Shown: piece after piece, positions 35,574-44,577 of the stretch
How the letters are laid out: the number at the start of each line of letters is the position of its first letter
How positions within the stretch are numbered: position 1 is the first letter of the stretch
DNA from: Adhaeretor mobilis
Lineage (GTDB): Bacteria; Planctomycetota; Planctomycetia; Pirellulales; Lacipirellulaceae
Length of the DNA stretch: 64,000 nucleotides
NCBI RefSeq assembly: GCF_007741515.1
Contig: NZ_CP036263.1
Span: 3,893,178-3,957,177 of the forward strand
Direction: 5' to 3'
The notes under the pieces: model-generated
What the model was told of the DNA's origin: nothing
What the model saw: only the letters and a program-made list of their open reading frames with translations
Databases searched by the model: none
Translations under genes and position numbers: made by a program

Positions 35574-35583
35574 GGCTAGCCAG
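35574..35583 (+). repeat. Target-site duplication, left copy
   Basis: GGCTAGCCAG directly before the left terminal repeat of the insertion sequence; the same ten bases follow the right terminal repeat at 36838-36847. Confidence 0.85.
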
Positions 35584-36837
35584 CAGGGCAATCGCATCTA
35601 ATTACGCTTGAATACTCGTGAGAATGGCTTGCAGTGTTTGGTTATTCCAACCTGCGCGGAGTCGTTTACCGCGCAGGCTTTCTTTGAGCGTAGTGTCTCG
35701 CTTGAGAATGGAGAGCGCCAAGCGACGCATTCCGGCAGCGATTTCTTGGCCGTTGCCTTTCCGAAGACGGCTTTGATCTTCTGAAAAAGTTACATCCAGC
35801 GACCAATGCAGTGAGTTCTCCACGCTCCAATGGTTACGAACATGTCCTGCTAGGGACCTGACCTTGGGGGGCAGGCTGCTGATGAAAAAGGAAGTCTCTT
35901 CGCTCAGCTTCTCTCCCGATTTACGATAGCGAAAAACCATGCCAACCGAGCGAAGGTCACGCCACTGCTCAGACAGTTTTGGGGGCGCGGGAGCGACGTA
36001 ATACTCGCGACGCTCATCGCGGCCGTGATTCTTCTCCACCGTGACATGCCGACGCACGCCACGATAATCCTGATCGCCGTAGTCAATGAACAACTGGAGC
36101 AGTTGCTCATGCATCTTTTTTTGATTGCCTTTCACTTGCAAAACGTAATCAGCACCCGCTAGGCGAATCTTCTCAGCAGTTTGCTTCTGGCAATGCATCG
36201 CGTCGAGCGTGATGACTGCTCCTTCGATGGCCAGTATCTCCAAAAGCCGTGGTACGGCAGTGATTTCGTTGGACTTTTGCTCCGTCGCGAGTTGTCCGAG
36301 CGAGAGATGAAGATCACTGGCCCACGCGTTGACCAGGTGCAAGGCTCCTGTGCCGGACGCTTGGTCGAAAGACCGGCGAAGTGTCATGCCGTCGATAGCC
36401 ACGGTCTGGCCTTGCAGATCGAGTTGCAGGCTGGCAACCCAGTTCGCTAGGCAGTGGTAGAATTCTTTGGTGTCCAGCAGCGAGAATACGCGACCCAACG
36501 TGTCGTGCGAGGGAATGCCATGCTCCAGAGGCAACCAGGTGCGGAACCAGTCGATCTTCTCGTTGCCAAATCGCTCGACATCGGCCCACGAGTCGGCTCC
36601 ACAGATTGCGCCGCACAAGGCGATAGCCACGATGTCGCTGAGCCGATGTCGCTTGGTCCGTTCCATGCGAGGATCGGTAAGTTCCTCGAAGTGTGTAAGA
36701 ATGACAGGGGATTTTGTAATCGCCATACGTCGACCTCCGTGCTAGAAATGCTATCGGCGGTTAGATTCCGACCCAACCGCTGAAATGACTTCTACGCAGA
36801 GATCGATGTATTCGGTCATTTAGATGCGATTGCCCTG
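35584..36837 (-). mobile_element. Intact ISAs1-family insertion sequence (1254 bp)
   Basis: The ends are perfect 18-bp inverted repeats: CAGGGCAATCGCATCTAA at 35584-35601 and its complement at 36820-36837. A 10-bp direct repeat, GGCTAGCCAG, flanks both ends as target duplication, which fits ISAs1 elements. One full transposase gene lies inside, reading right to left. Intact ends and duplication suggest a fairly recent insertion. Confidence 0.93.
35602..36726 (-). CDS. ISAs1-family transposase
   Basis: The 374-residue protein matches the ISAs1 family: an N-terminal DDE_Tnp_1-associated domain (HRLSDIVAIALCGAICGADS, then PLEHGIPSHDTLGRVFSLLD) and a DDE domain with catalytic Asp in TVAIDGMTLRRSF, a second in VITLDAMHCQKQTAEKI, and Glu in the HWSVENSLHWSLDVTFSEDQ block. 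Length is normal for the family (about 370-390). The gene ends immediately inside the left inverted repeat. No stop or frameshift interrupts it, so it should be active. Confidence 0.95.
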   Translation of the reverse strand: MAITKSPVILTHFEELTDPRMERTKRHRLSDIVAIALCGAICGADSWADVERFGNEKIDWFRTWLPLEHGIPSHDTLGRVFSLLDTKEFYHCLANWVASLQLDLQGQTVAIDGMTLRRSFDQASGTGALHLVNAWASDLHLSLGQLATEQKSNEITAVPRLLEILAIEGAVITLDAMHCQKQTAEKIRLAGADYVLQVKGNQKKMHEQLLQLFIDYGDQDYRGVRRHVTVEKNHGRDERREYYVAPAPPKLSEQWRDLRSVGMVFRYRKSGEKLSEETSFFISSLPPKVRSLAGHVRNHWSVENSLHWSLDVTFSEDQSRLRKGNGQEIAAGMRRLALSILKRDTTLKESLRGKRLRAGWNNQTLQAILTSIQA

Positions 36838-36847
36838 GGCTAGCCAG
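36838..36847 (+). repeat. Target-site duplication, right copy
   Basis: GGCTAGCCAG directly after the right terminal repeat of the insertion sequence, identical to 35574-35583. Confidence 0.85.
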
Positions 36848-36954
36848 CCATCGTTTCTTGGGAGTGGTCAAGAACATTTCACGGCTCTCTATCCGGCGTC
36901 GGAGAAATCATTCGAAGCGTCTAAATGCAAGCTGCAAAAAAAACCAGCTCTCGT

Positions 36955-38052
36955 CTATTCCGTTAGTTTTGCGGTCCCTGGCTTGCAGGCGAGGACAGTT
37001 AGGTGTTCAACATCTCTTGGCGATATCGTAATTTCGTTTGCAGCAGAGGGAATCAAGAAGCAAGAGCCCTGCTTTAGATCAATGGATTCGTCTTGAACGG
37101 TGACTGTTCCCTTACCTTCGGCTACAACGCAGAGGTGAAGGCTGTCATCCTTCGTGAGCCTCGACAAATCTCGACAAGTCCACCGGTCTATCTCAAAACA
37201 ATCAGTGTGATTGGGGCCAATTAAAGACTCAACAGAATGCGTGGGGCACTCATGAAGCATGGTGGGCACGATTCTGCATTTCTCGGCAATCTCTTCAGCC
37301 GAGTAGTTTGTGTGATCAAAAATTGTCATTGCAAACGCGGGGTCCCTTCCCATGAAGCGACCTTCTGGTGGAACTACAATTCCTTCTCTCTCAAACTCGC
37401 AGCGCACTACAAGATCGGAAGGTTCCATCACTTCCAACACGAGTAGCCCCTCCCCGATAGCGTGTGGAACTCCGCCTGGCACCAACCAGACTTCACCTGC
37501 TTTAACGGGAATTCTCTCAAAACAAGCGTCCATGGCAGGGATATCCTGCTCGAAGACAATTCGGTTCCAGTTTTTAATGTCCTTGAGATTTTGAAAACCA
37601 AGTCGCAGGTGCCCTTCGCAGTCATCTCTGACACTGAGAATCACGTAGGTTTCCAGTTTTCCCCAGCGCGAACCCAAGTGTGCTTGTGCGAACTGAGATG
37701 TGGGATGCGCTTGCACGTGTAAGCGCATCGAAGCGTCCAATAGCTTTGCCAGGAAGCCTAGTTGCGAGCCCAATTCTTGGTAATGCGCTTTACCTAGATA
37801 ATGTTCTGGAAATTGCTCAAAGAGGTCCCTTAACAGCAGGGTTTCTCCGTCATGTGTCGTAACGTGTGCCAGTCCTTCATTTTCGATCTCTGGCATCCCC
37901 GGGTTACGTGCCAGGATTGTGGAAGCAATCCAGTCTTCAGGGCAGTCCGTGTCACTTGGATTCGGATTGCCTGCGAATTCATCGAGTTGCAATCCTCCTT
38001 TGTAACTGCGACGTACTCGGTTGGGCGGCAATTCTATGATCATTCGTTTCAT
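36955..38052 (-). CDS. Class I phosphomannose isomerase-like protein
   Basis: I choose the ATG at 38052 (365 residues), which overlaps the upstream GH42-like stop as ATGA; an ATG 15 bases earlier is also open. The cupin-fold body has type I phosphomannose isomerase marks: zinc ligands Gln and His in LHVQAHPTSQ (about residues 114-116), Glu in GKLETYVIL, His in VWLVPGGVPHAIGEGLLVLE and the Arg region near the C-terminal cupin. It should interconvert mannose- and fructose-6-phosphate or a related sugar phosphate. It is translationally coupled to the hydrolase, so it probably processes a sugar released by it. Confidence 0.85.
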   Translation of the reverse strand: MKRMIIELPPNRVRRSYKGGLQLDEFAGNPNPSDTDCPEDWIASTILARNPGMPEIENEGLAHVTTHDGETLLLRDLFEQFPEHYLGKAHYQELGSQLGFLAKLLDASMRLHVQAHPTSQFAQAHLGSRWGKLETYVILSVRDDCEGHLRLGFQNLKDIKNWNRIVFEQDIPAMDACFERIPVKAGEVWLVPGGVPHAIGEGLLVLEVMEPSDLVVRCEFEREGIVVPPEGRFMGRDPAFAMTIFDHTNYSAEEIAEKCRIVPTMLHECPTHSVESLIGPNHTDCFEIDRWTCRDLSRLTKDDSLHLCVVAEGKGTVTVQDESIDLKQGSCFLIPSAANEITISPRDVEHLTVLACKPGTAKLTE

Positions 38053-40115
38053 TCGATTATATCCCACACTAGTATCTGGCTCTGCCAGCCCTGTAGGGAT
38101 GTCTTGATGACATCTCCTCCCGGAATCGTAATCCCAGTGACTAAGTCGCTTACAGTTGTCTCAGCGGGAACATTGTGTAGGACAACATCTTCATTATCAC
38201 CGCACATATTCAAGACATAGACCAGGTGTTTGCCTCCGGACCTATGGAACCAGACTGAGACATTGTCTGATTTGCTGGCCCAGGGAGAATCTGCTGCGAC
38301 AGTCAACACTTGCTCAAGAAAGAATTCTTGCTCTGCTGCCGTGATGTGCTTCTCCATCCCCAGCCCCATGAAATCGGCAAAGTAGAATGCTTTTCCTTTA
38401 CCGTAATTGTGTGCAATTACCATAGGTCGGCCGTCAAGACTTCGACCCAGCACTTCAGCATCGGGCGCAGGCTTAATAATTTGAGACATGAACGAACCGT
38501 TTTTCTTTTCGTTGAGAAACTCGAATTCAACAGGCCCATCGACGTCCATCTCATTGAATCCAAACACCTCTGAAAGAATCTTGCCGGGGACACCTTCGGC
38601 TGGCACAACGCCGTCATCATCGACTGTTCCGCATCGACAGTCTGCTATTAGTACTCCACCTGCACTGACATAATCAGCAAGCTGTTGTTGCTGTTTCGTG
38701 CTCAGGCTTATAAGCGAAGGCAGCACCAAGATCGGAGCTTGTAGGTCATCATCCGAAAGGTCCTTTATTTCCGTAAAAGTTGTCGGGATCGCAGATGACC
38801 AAAAGAGGCGATACCATCCGGTCATAGTTTTAGGGTGAAAGCTTGGTGCCCACTCGCCGATGGGTTTTGGTCTGCTGAGGAACGAATCAAAGAAGAGACG
38901 CGAGCGGTAACTTGAAACAACTTTCACCGCAGGCGAAACAGGTAGAGCGTTCTTGAAAAGCTCACTATTGTCATTTAGGACGGTAGCGATTGTTTTCATC
39001 GCTTCCGCTCTCGCTCCAGGAGTGCCATCAATATGGGTGACTCCTCTGCCTGTTGACTGATAGCCGTGCAAGAATGGGCGCCATCGCCAAAGCTGGAGCC
39101 CTCTGGCTCCCGAACCAAAACCTGACCAAACCCACGAGTAGAGCCGCTCAGGAGTTACTTCGGAACCTGGGCTTAATGGAGACGTGGTATGAGTTTGAAT
39201 CTCATTGATGTAAAAGTCCTTTTCAGCCTTTGCCGCAGCACTGGCGGAAAGGCTGAAATACATCGAGAGATTCCATGGCAAATATAGCTTTTGGCCCCAT
39301 GATTTGGGATAAAAAGTCGCACCATAGATATCGCATGTCTTGGCGAGATCGAACTCGTCCGAGTTCTTTTCCGTAAGATTGGGTGAAAGCAATGCGTCTG
39401 GCAATCCGTCCACAATCACAGGGTGGTTGGTGTCAAACTCTTTAGCGTAGTCTACGTACCGTTTGCAGATGGCTGACAGGTTCTCGCTGCGAAAGCGTTC
39501 ATACTCCACACCGGGAAGCATGCTGCTCCAAAGACTATATCCTGCATTCCGATCATCAGGGTCTATTTGAGAGAAGTCACGATATCTTCTGTGCCAGCGA
39601 TAGTTTAGGTTCTCTATCGATTCATACTTTTCTTTGAGCCATTGTCGGTAAAGCTCGGTTGTCCATGGATCGTCCGTGGATAACCTGGCTTCATTAAAAA
39701 CGTCCCATGCGAGTACCGCGGGGTGATCCTTTAAAGAATTGATTGCTAGTCCGAAGAATTCATAGACACATTGATCCACTTCTGGGTGATTCGGGTTTGC
39801 CCAAAAGCAGTTCTTGGGGTGCAAGGCAAGCATTTCGGGTTTCATCAAGCAGTCCGGCATATACTCCTGGCTCTGATTTTGGCCGATCAACTGCATGATC
39901 GCTGTGAGTGATCGCTCTTGGCACAAGTCGAGCAACTTGAGTGTGTCATCAAAAACAAATTCGTCAGGTTGTTTTGCGAGCCATGAATTTGCCAACGGCC
40001 AAACCGTGATCGTCTCGAACCCTAGGTCCTGTATGTTATCCAGATCCCGTGCGATCTCTCGAAAACTTCTGCCTTGCTCAAGAATGTAAACGGTCCCAAA
40101 GACAATATCACCCAT
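38049..40115 (-). CDS. GH42-like beta-galactosidase (glycoside hydrolase, clan A)
   Basis: The 688-residue protein has a clan-A TIM barrel at its N-terminus. The proposed acid/base is Glu142 in AWDVFNEARL and the nucleophile Glu305 in DFYINEIQTHTTSP; the segment LQLWRWRPFLHGYQSTG before the trimerisation-type domain is typical of GH42. A Rossmann-like middle domain (PILVLPSLISLSTKQQQQL; GGVLIADCRCG) and a C-terminal beta domain complete the GH42 architecture. No signal peptide is visible, so it should act in the cytoplasm on imported oligosaccharides, probably beta-galactosides. The start ATG has AGGGAAG upstream. The next gene is coupled to it. Confidence 0.82.
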   Translation of the reverse strand: MGDIVFGTVYILEQGRSFREIARDLDNIQDLGFETITVWPLANSWLAKQPDEFVFDDTLKLLDLCQERSLTAIMQLIGQNQSQEYMPDCLMKPEMLALHPKNCFWANPNHPEVDQCVYEFFGLAINSLKDHPAVLAWDVFNEARLSTDDPWTTELYRQWLKEKYESIENLNYRWHRRYRDFSQIDPDDRNAGYSLWSSMLPGVEYERFRSENLSAICKRYVDYAKEFDTNHPVIVDGLPDALLSPNLTEKNSDEFDLAKTCDIYGATFYPKSWGQKLYLPWNLSMYFSLSASAAAKAEKDFYINEIQTHTTSPLSPGSEVTPERLYSWVWSGFGSGARGLQLWRWRPFLHGYQSTGRGVTHIDGTPGARAEAMKTIATVLNDNSELFKNALPVSPAVKVVSSYRSRLFFDSFLSRPKPIGEWAPSFHPKTMTGWYRLFWSSAIPTTFTEIKDLSDDDLQAPILVLPSLISLSTKQQQQLADYVSAGGVLIADCRCGTVDDDGVVPAEGVPGKILSEVFGFNEMDVDGPVEFEFLNEKKNGSFMSQIIKPAPDAEVLGRSLDGRPMVIAHNYGKGKAFYFADFMGLGMEKHITAAEQEFFLEQVLTVAADSPWASKSDNVSVWFHRSGGKHLVYVLNMCGDNEDVVLHNVPAETTVSDLVTGITIPGGDVIKTSLQGWQSQILVWDIIE

Positions 40116-40458
40116 GTAAATCTTCCCTTATAGCTCAATTTTGATCTCTTGTTTTGTAGACATAATTAGCCCTTAGACCTTACACGCAGAACCGACGGTA
40201 AAGTTCTACTCGGGTGTGGTGGAGCTTTCTCAACCCTCACCACTTCTATCTATCTCCACCTTATTGCTGGCTCCAGGACTGTTGTCCTACCGCATTTCGC
40301 ACTTCCGCCAAGAATTTTTCCATAAGGGTGTACGGACCATAAGGCGTGCCTTCGAAAGGAAGCGTCTTGATCGGCAGATCTGATGATGTCTCACAAACCG
40401 ATTCTCATCACTCTACCTAGGAGTTACGGCTGGCTCTTATCAAACTATTCAGCGGGAT
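40116..40458. other. Gap with a gene remnant, upstream of the GH42-like gene
   Basis: A 343-base gap on the minus-strand cluster. It contains the coding-like remnant described separately (40261-40404) and should carry the promoter or internal signal for the GH42-like gene. Confidence 0.5.
40261..40404 (-). pseudogene. C-terminal remnant of a lost gene
   Basis: On the minus strand a 47-codon open stretch between stop codons reads with protein-like composition (DLPIKTLPFEGTPYGPYTLM, then EKFLAEVRNAVGQQSWSQQ) and ends in TAA. It has no start signal and is too short for a gene. It looks like the tail of a larger gene whose front was deleted. I cannot name the family. Confidence 0.4.
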
Positions 40459-42240
40459 TCATTTGAGAATGCCTCTAAAATCGACGGAGAAATGCTGATA
40501 GACCGTATCCGAAGTACTATTCTCATAAATCCAGTCCTTATAGTCTGCTTGCGTATTTTGGAAGCGAGCCTTTAGAATAGCGCTGCCGAATCCTGGAGAA
40601 TTCAGGGCGCTTTTCCAAACTTGGGAACGCGCTGTTGAGCTAAGGGATGATAGAACGCTCTCGCGACTGGCAGGGTCTTCATTGTTAAGTACGCGAGTAC
40701 AGATCCAGGCAGAGAATTCTCTATCGTTTACAGCTGTCTTGAATTCGTCGCTATCCATTAGTTCGAGTAAGACCTGGAATCTGCTTAGTTCTCCAGTTGT
40801 GATCTTATTGAGGAAGGTGCCAAGAAGCTGTTTGCTCTCTCCTTGGTCGACAAGTAGTTGAACCAAGAGGGCTGCCACGAAATCGGAGTCGGAAATCCTT
40901 GCTACAAATTCAGGGCTGTTTATAGCAGCGGCCAAGACAGAAGATACTTCTGTGTTCTGAAAATTTGCCAGGAGAACGTTCAACTCTTTTTCTGTTGGAT
41001 TCTTACCTAGAAAGAGTCGGTAGACATCTCTTTGGCAGACAATCTTTGCGAGTGCTTCATGATGAGCCATGTAAGACTCAGTGAGGCTACCGTCCTTTTC
41101 GACCATGTAATGATTATTAGTTGGATAGTTAGGTATGATGCACCAGTACAGCGTAAAAGGACATCCCCAACTTGCTGCCGCATTAATACACTTGGTTGTC
41201 TCCGCGCCCTTTTTTCGGCCATATTCGCCGACGAAAACCGCCTTTTCAAAGGGCCATTCTCCAGTGAATTGCGCGTGGTCTTCAATAAACTGGAGGTGCT
41301 TATGCAATCGACCTGGCAACTCTTTTGTCTGGTTTGTTCCGTTCCACGCTGAGTAAGAGACGGCATCCACTTTTATGTTGGGCAAGACGGCGTTGACTAG
41401 ACGTGCATCCCCATTGTCTGGAATGTCGTCCATCGCATTCTCAAAGTGATTGACTTCGACGTAGTGATAGACATGAACTCCTTTCGCGTCGGGCAATGAA
41501 TTTCTAGCGTCTTCAATTGCTTTTTGGCGGTTTGCGAACCAGGCACGCATGGCTTCAATCTTTTCTTGGCTAGGTTCAAACGCTCTTTTATTTTCCTTGC
41601 CTTTGTTTTGTGGCAGATGCTCTTGATCTGCCAAGAGAACCCAGTCCCCTTCCCAATTGCCAATAAGAAAACTTCGTCCGGTATTCTGGTACTTTTCAAT
41701 GAGATACCTGGTGAAATCATAGAGCTCTCTGTACTCAACCTTGGCCTCGGCTTTCGAATAACCGTCGCCCAGATTGATCCCGGCAGCCTTGCCGGTATAA
41801 ATACCCGTCTGGTCGTTGTTCAGGCCAGCCACAGGAAATGCCCAAATCATTGTGTATCTAAACGGCATGTCCAGGATTTTTCGAAAGGATTCCACATTCT
41901 TGGCGCGATCGACCAAAGAGTGAACCGGTTCGCTATGCGGAGGACCTTCCTCGGTGTGAACGTCAGTTCCAGCGTACTTGTTCTTGTACGGCCTGAGCAT
42001 GAACTTGAAGGTATCGCTGCCTAAGGCAAGCTGGTATTCCGCTTCCTGAATAACCCAGGCTTTCTCTGGATCCATGGTATATATTGCCGTAGATCCCTGG
42101 CCCCCGATGCGCGTACTGTATTCGGGGAACTCTACATCACCTGAAACGGTAAGGAGTCTTTCCACCGCACCGCACTCAAGCACTGGGAGCGTTGACGTGC
42201 AAGTGAGAACGAGTAGTAAGAATCGACAGCGCTGCAACAT
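40459..42240 (-). CDS. Exported clan-A hydrolase-like protein with DUF4214-like C-terminus
   Basis: The frame opens at 42321, but the ATG at 42240 gives 593 residues with a signal peptide (QRCRFLLLVLTCTSTLPVLE) and avoids overlap with the symporter. The middle part (about 60-400) reads like a TIM-barrel glycosidase: SFLIGNWEGDWVLLAD with candidate acid/base Glu197, VDAVSYSAWNG, and FVGEYGRKKG with candidate nucleophile Glu339. I cannot assign a GH family. The C-terminal 170 residues resemble DUF4214 repeats (RDVYRLFLGKNPTEKELNVL; LELMDSDEFKTAVNDREFSA), which are seen in surface-layer-type and secreted proteins. It begins 41 bases after the symporter gene, in the same operon. Confidence 0.72.
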   Translation of the reverse strand: MLQRCRFLLLVLTCTSTLPVLECGAVERLLTVSGDVEFPEYSTRIGGQGSTAIYTMDPEKAWVIQEAEYQLALGSDTFKFMLRPYKNKYAGTDVHTEEGPPHSEPVHSLVDRAKNVESFRKILDMPFRYTMIWAFPVAGLNNDQTGIYTGKAAGINLGDGYSKAEAKVEYRELYDFTRYLIEKYQNTGRSFLIGNWEGDWVLLADQEHLPQNKGKENKRAFEPSQEKIEAMRAWFANRQKAIEDARNSLPDAKGVHVYHYVEVNHFENAMDDIPDNGDARLVNAVLPNIKVDAVSYSAWNGTNQTKELPGRLHKHLQFIEDHAQFTGEWPFEKAVFVGEYGRKKGAETTKCINAAASWGCPFTLYWCIIPNYPTNNHYMVEKDGSLTESYMAHHEALAKIVCQRDVYRLFLGKNPTEKELNVLLANFQNTEVSSVLAAAINSPEFVARISDSDFVAALLVQLLVDQGESKQLLGTFLNKITTGELSRFQVLLELMDSDEFKTAVNDREFSAWICTRVLNNEDPASRESVLSSLSSTARSQVWKSALNSPGFGSAILKARFQNTQADYKDWIYENSTSDTVYQHFSVDFRGILK

Positions 42241-42280
42241 TTGTTTCTTCTCTTTCTGTAAATGAGCCCGATGTTCTTGT

Positions 42281-44467
42281 CTAACTGCCAATAGACAGAG
42301 CGACAAAGAAGAGCCCAACAATCCCGAAGGCTGTCAGGACAGAGAGCAGGAATCCGATAGCATCTACTTTGCTCCATTTGCAAAATTCCCAATTCGATTT
42401 CGGAAACAATTTTAGGTGATCAAAACGATTCGGCGTTGAGTATGATTTCTCCAAATTCTCTTGATCAGCCTCGTGGTCAGGCAATACTTCTGTTTTCATC
42501 TTGACGTAAAACCGATCGATCAATTGCTGATCGTCAGAAGGAGTAACCAGAGCTACGACCACAAATATTCCGAATGGCACAAGTATCCGAAGCACGATTC
42601 GCAGCGTTTCGTTGAAAGCATAGGAATTGGCAGACAGATCACAACCAAGCTTGTCGAGAACCACGAGGCCTAGATTTAGCAATCCATGGCCCTCAAGGAC
42701 CGCTTCCTCATTCGATTGGACTCCTCGTGACCAAAATATGCTCTTTTGTGGCAACTGATAGACTTTGGTGAATCTCTTTCCAAGTTCTATTGGCTCTGGG
42801 CGAGGTCCGTTTCCTTTCCCTTCTGCTTTCAACTCGTCCCAGTGGGCGATCTCTGCCTCTCTGGCTTCAATATCCATTTCATGTGCTACGTACGATCTTG
42901 AGATTGGCGCTGGGTTCGTGTGGGCAGCAAGATAAGGGTTGGAACTAATCGCTGGATCAATAATAGGTAGTAGAAGTGGCACGACGAAGAATATACTGCA
43001 AGTCACAAAGATGGATGCCCACGCTGCCTTGCAGTTTGCCTTGCGCCAAATCATTCCCATCCAAAAACTGGCTGCAAAGATAGAGTTGATTTCCCAGCTT
43101 AGTTTTAGCTGTTCAAAGATGCTTGAGCATGTAATCGCTACATAGCCGCCACCTATCACCACTCCAGCACCGAAGATTCTTCCCGCCCATACGTAGTGCA
43201 TTTCTGAGAAATTGGGAAATAATGGACGGTAGACGTTCTGAGTGATGAGGCCTGCACTTGCAATCATTTGGAAATCCGCACTACTCATGAGCGCCGCCAT
43301 GAGGCAGGCTATCATGAGCCCCACCAATCCTAATCCAGGCGGCCCCAAAAGATCCAATACGGCATGCCCATAGATTAAGTCGGGGTCTCGTATCGTTTTG
43401 CCGTAGAGGAGGACTGCTGCCAACGCAAACATGCCCCAAAGCACAGCACACAGCCGTTTCATGTAGAGACCTACAGTGAATCCAAAACGAGCTGAATACT
43501 CGTCTTTGGCAGATCCCGAGCTGACCAACTGATTGGCCAAGACTCCAAAGTTAATTGAGATCATGAATGTCAGTGCGATAATGTAATACCACGTAAAATC
43601 GATCGATGTAGGCGATCCTAATATCTCGAAGTAGGATTCCGGCAGACGCTCGTGCATGGTTCTTAGGGCGTCGAACACGCCCTCGCCACCGTAGATCGTG
43701 TTTATCTTCGCCCATGCGAAGGGAAGTAACATGATGGACAGAGCCAGGATGAACATACCCTGAATCAGGTCGGTAATGAAAGCAGCTTCTAGACCGCCCG
43801 CAGAAGCGTAGAGCAAGACAAGTGCACATACGAAACAAATGAGTGCTTCCCTGCTGATATGAGAAAACACTTTTCGAGGGTTGAGCATACGCAGGTTTGC
43901 TAGCTGGTCACGTTGTTCCATGCTCAAGCTAGTGAAATCTGATTGCTCTAGTGATTCCAACTCAAGAGCCTTGTTGTACTCTACTTTCTCTACTTCTGTT
44001 AAACGCTCTACGGATTTGGGAGTGAGTGCGACGACAGTCTTTCCCATAGCGTTGAATCCAAGTGAGATCATTACCATGAAGCCCAGGCAGCTCACGATCG
44101 CATAAGTACCACTCATGAGCTTTGAACCAAAGCGGTCTTCAAAGTAGTCTCCCATAGTCAGCAGGCGAAGTCGTCGGTACCACACACTAGTAAACCAGTA
44201 GAGTGGTGTTCCGAATACGTAATTCAAGGAACTCCAAATGCCTGACGCGCCATTTGCCGCTGTGGTCGTGGTAGCACTAACGGAAGAAGATGTGTTAACG
44301 GATTGGCCAAAAGCCGCGAACACCAAGACTAGCTTGCCAAATCGCCTTCCCCCCAGGAAAAAGTCTTCCTTATTCTTGATGCGTCGCATTGCCCAAAGCC
44401 CAACGAGTAGGACCGCAATGAAATAGGCAGTGATAACGACGATATCTATTGTGGGAAGACCAAACAA
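42281..44467 (-). CDS. Sodium:solute symporter (SSS family)
   Basis: The 728-residue membrane protein begins MFGLPTIDIVVITAYFIAVL and has the SSS core with about 12-14 helices, for example KNKEDFFLGGRRFGKLVLVF and LLGPPGLGLVGLMIACLMAA (followed by LMSSADFQMIASAGLI). An inserted hydrophilic segment (about residues 155-205) and a long C-terminal loop with charged segments make it longer than a usual 500-550-residue symporter. The start is TTG at 44467 with AAGGAAA upstream. It should couple sodium entry to uptake of a sugar or sugar acid released by the secreted hydrolase encoded just upstream. Confidence 0.9.
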   Translation of the reverse strand: MFGLPTIDIVVITAYFIAVLLVGLWAMRRIKNKEDFFLGGRRFGKLVLVFAAFGQSVNTSSSVSATTTTAANGASGIWSSLNYVFGTPLYWFTSVWYRRLRLLTMGDYFEDRFGSKLMSGTYAIVSCLGFMVMISLGFNAMGKTVVALTPKSVERLTEVEKVEYNKALELESLEQSDFTSLSMEQRDQLANLRMLNPRKVFSHISREALICFVCALVLLYASAGGLEAAFITDLIQGMFILALSIMLLPFAWAKINTIYGGEGVFDALRTMHERLPESYFEILGSPTSIDFTWYYIIALTFMISINFGVLANQLVSSGSAKDEYSARFGFTVGLYMKRLCAVLWGMFALAAVLLYGKTIRDPDLIYGHAVLDLLGPPGLGLVGLMIACLMAALMSSADFQMIASAGLITQNVYRPLFPNFSEMHYVWAGRIFGAGVVIGGGYVAITCSSIFEQLKLSWEINSIFAASFWMGMIWRKANCKAAWASIFVTCSIFFVVPLLLPIIDPAISSNPYLAAHTNPAPISRSYVAHEMDIEAREAEIAHWDELKAEGKGNGPRPEPIELGKRFTKVYQLPQKSIFWSRGVQSNEEAVLEGHGLLNLGLVVLDKLGCDLSANSYAFNETLRIVLRILVPFGIFVVVALVTPSDDQQLIDRFYVKMKTEVLPDHEADQENLEKSYSTPNRFDHLKLFPKSNWEFCKWSKVDAIGFLLSVLTAFGIVGLFFVALSIGS

Positions 44468-44577
44468 CTTTTATTTCCTTACTGAACCTTCAGCATCAGC
44501 GCGAGTCGACGGCGCGAATCGCATGATCACATCACTCAAGACAAATCGTCCATTGAATGAAAACAAGTTGCCATCGC

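Noticed and set aside
40270..40300. GTCCTA sequence as another copy of the ECF motif
   Set aside because: There is no second GTCCT box 20 bases further on, and it lies inside the gene remnant.
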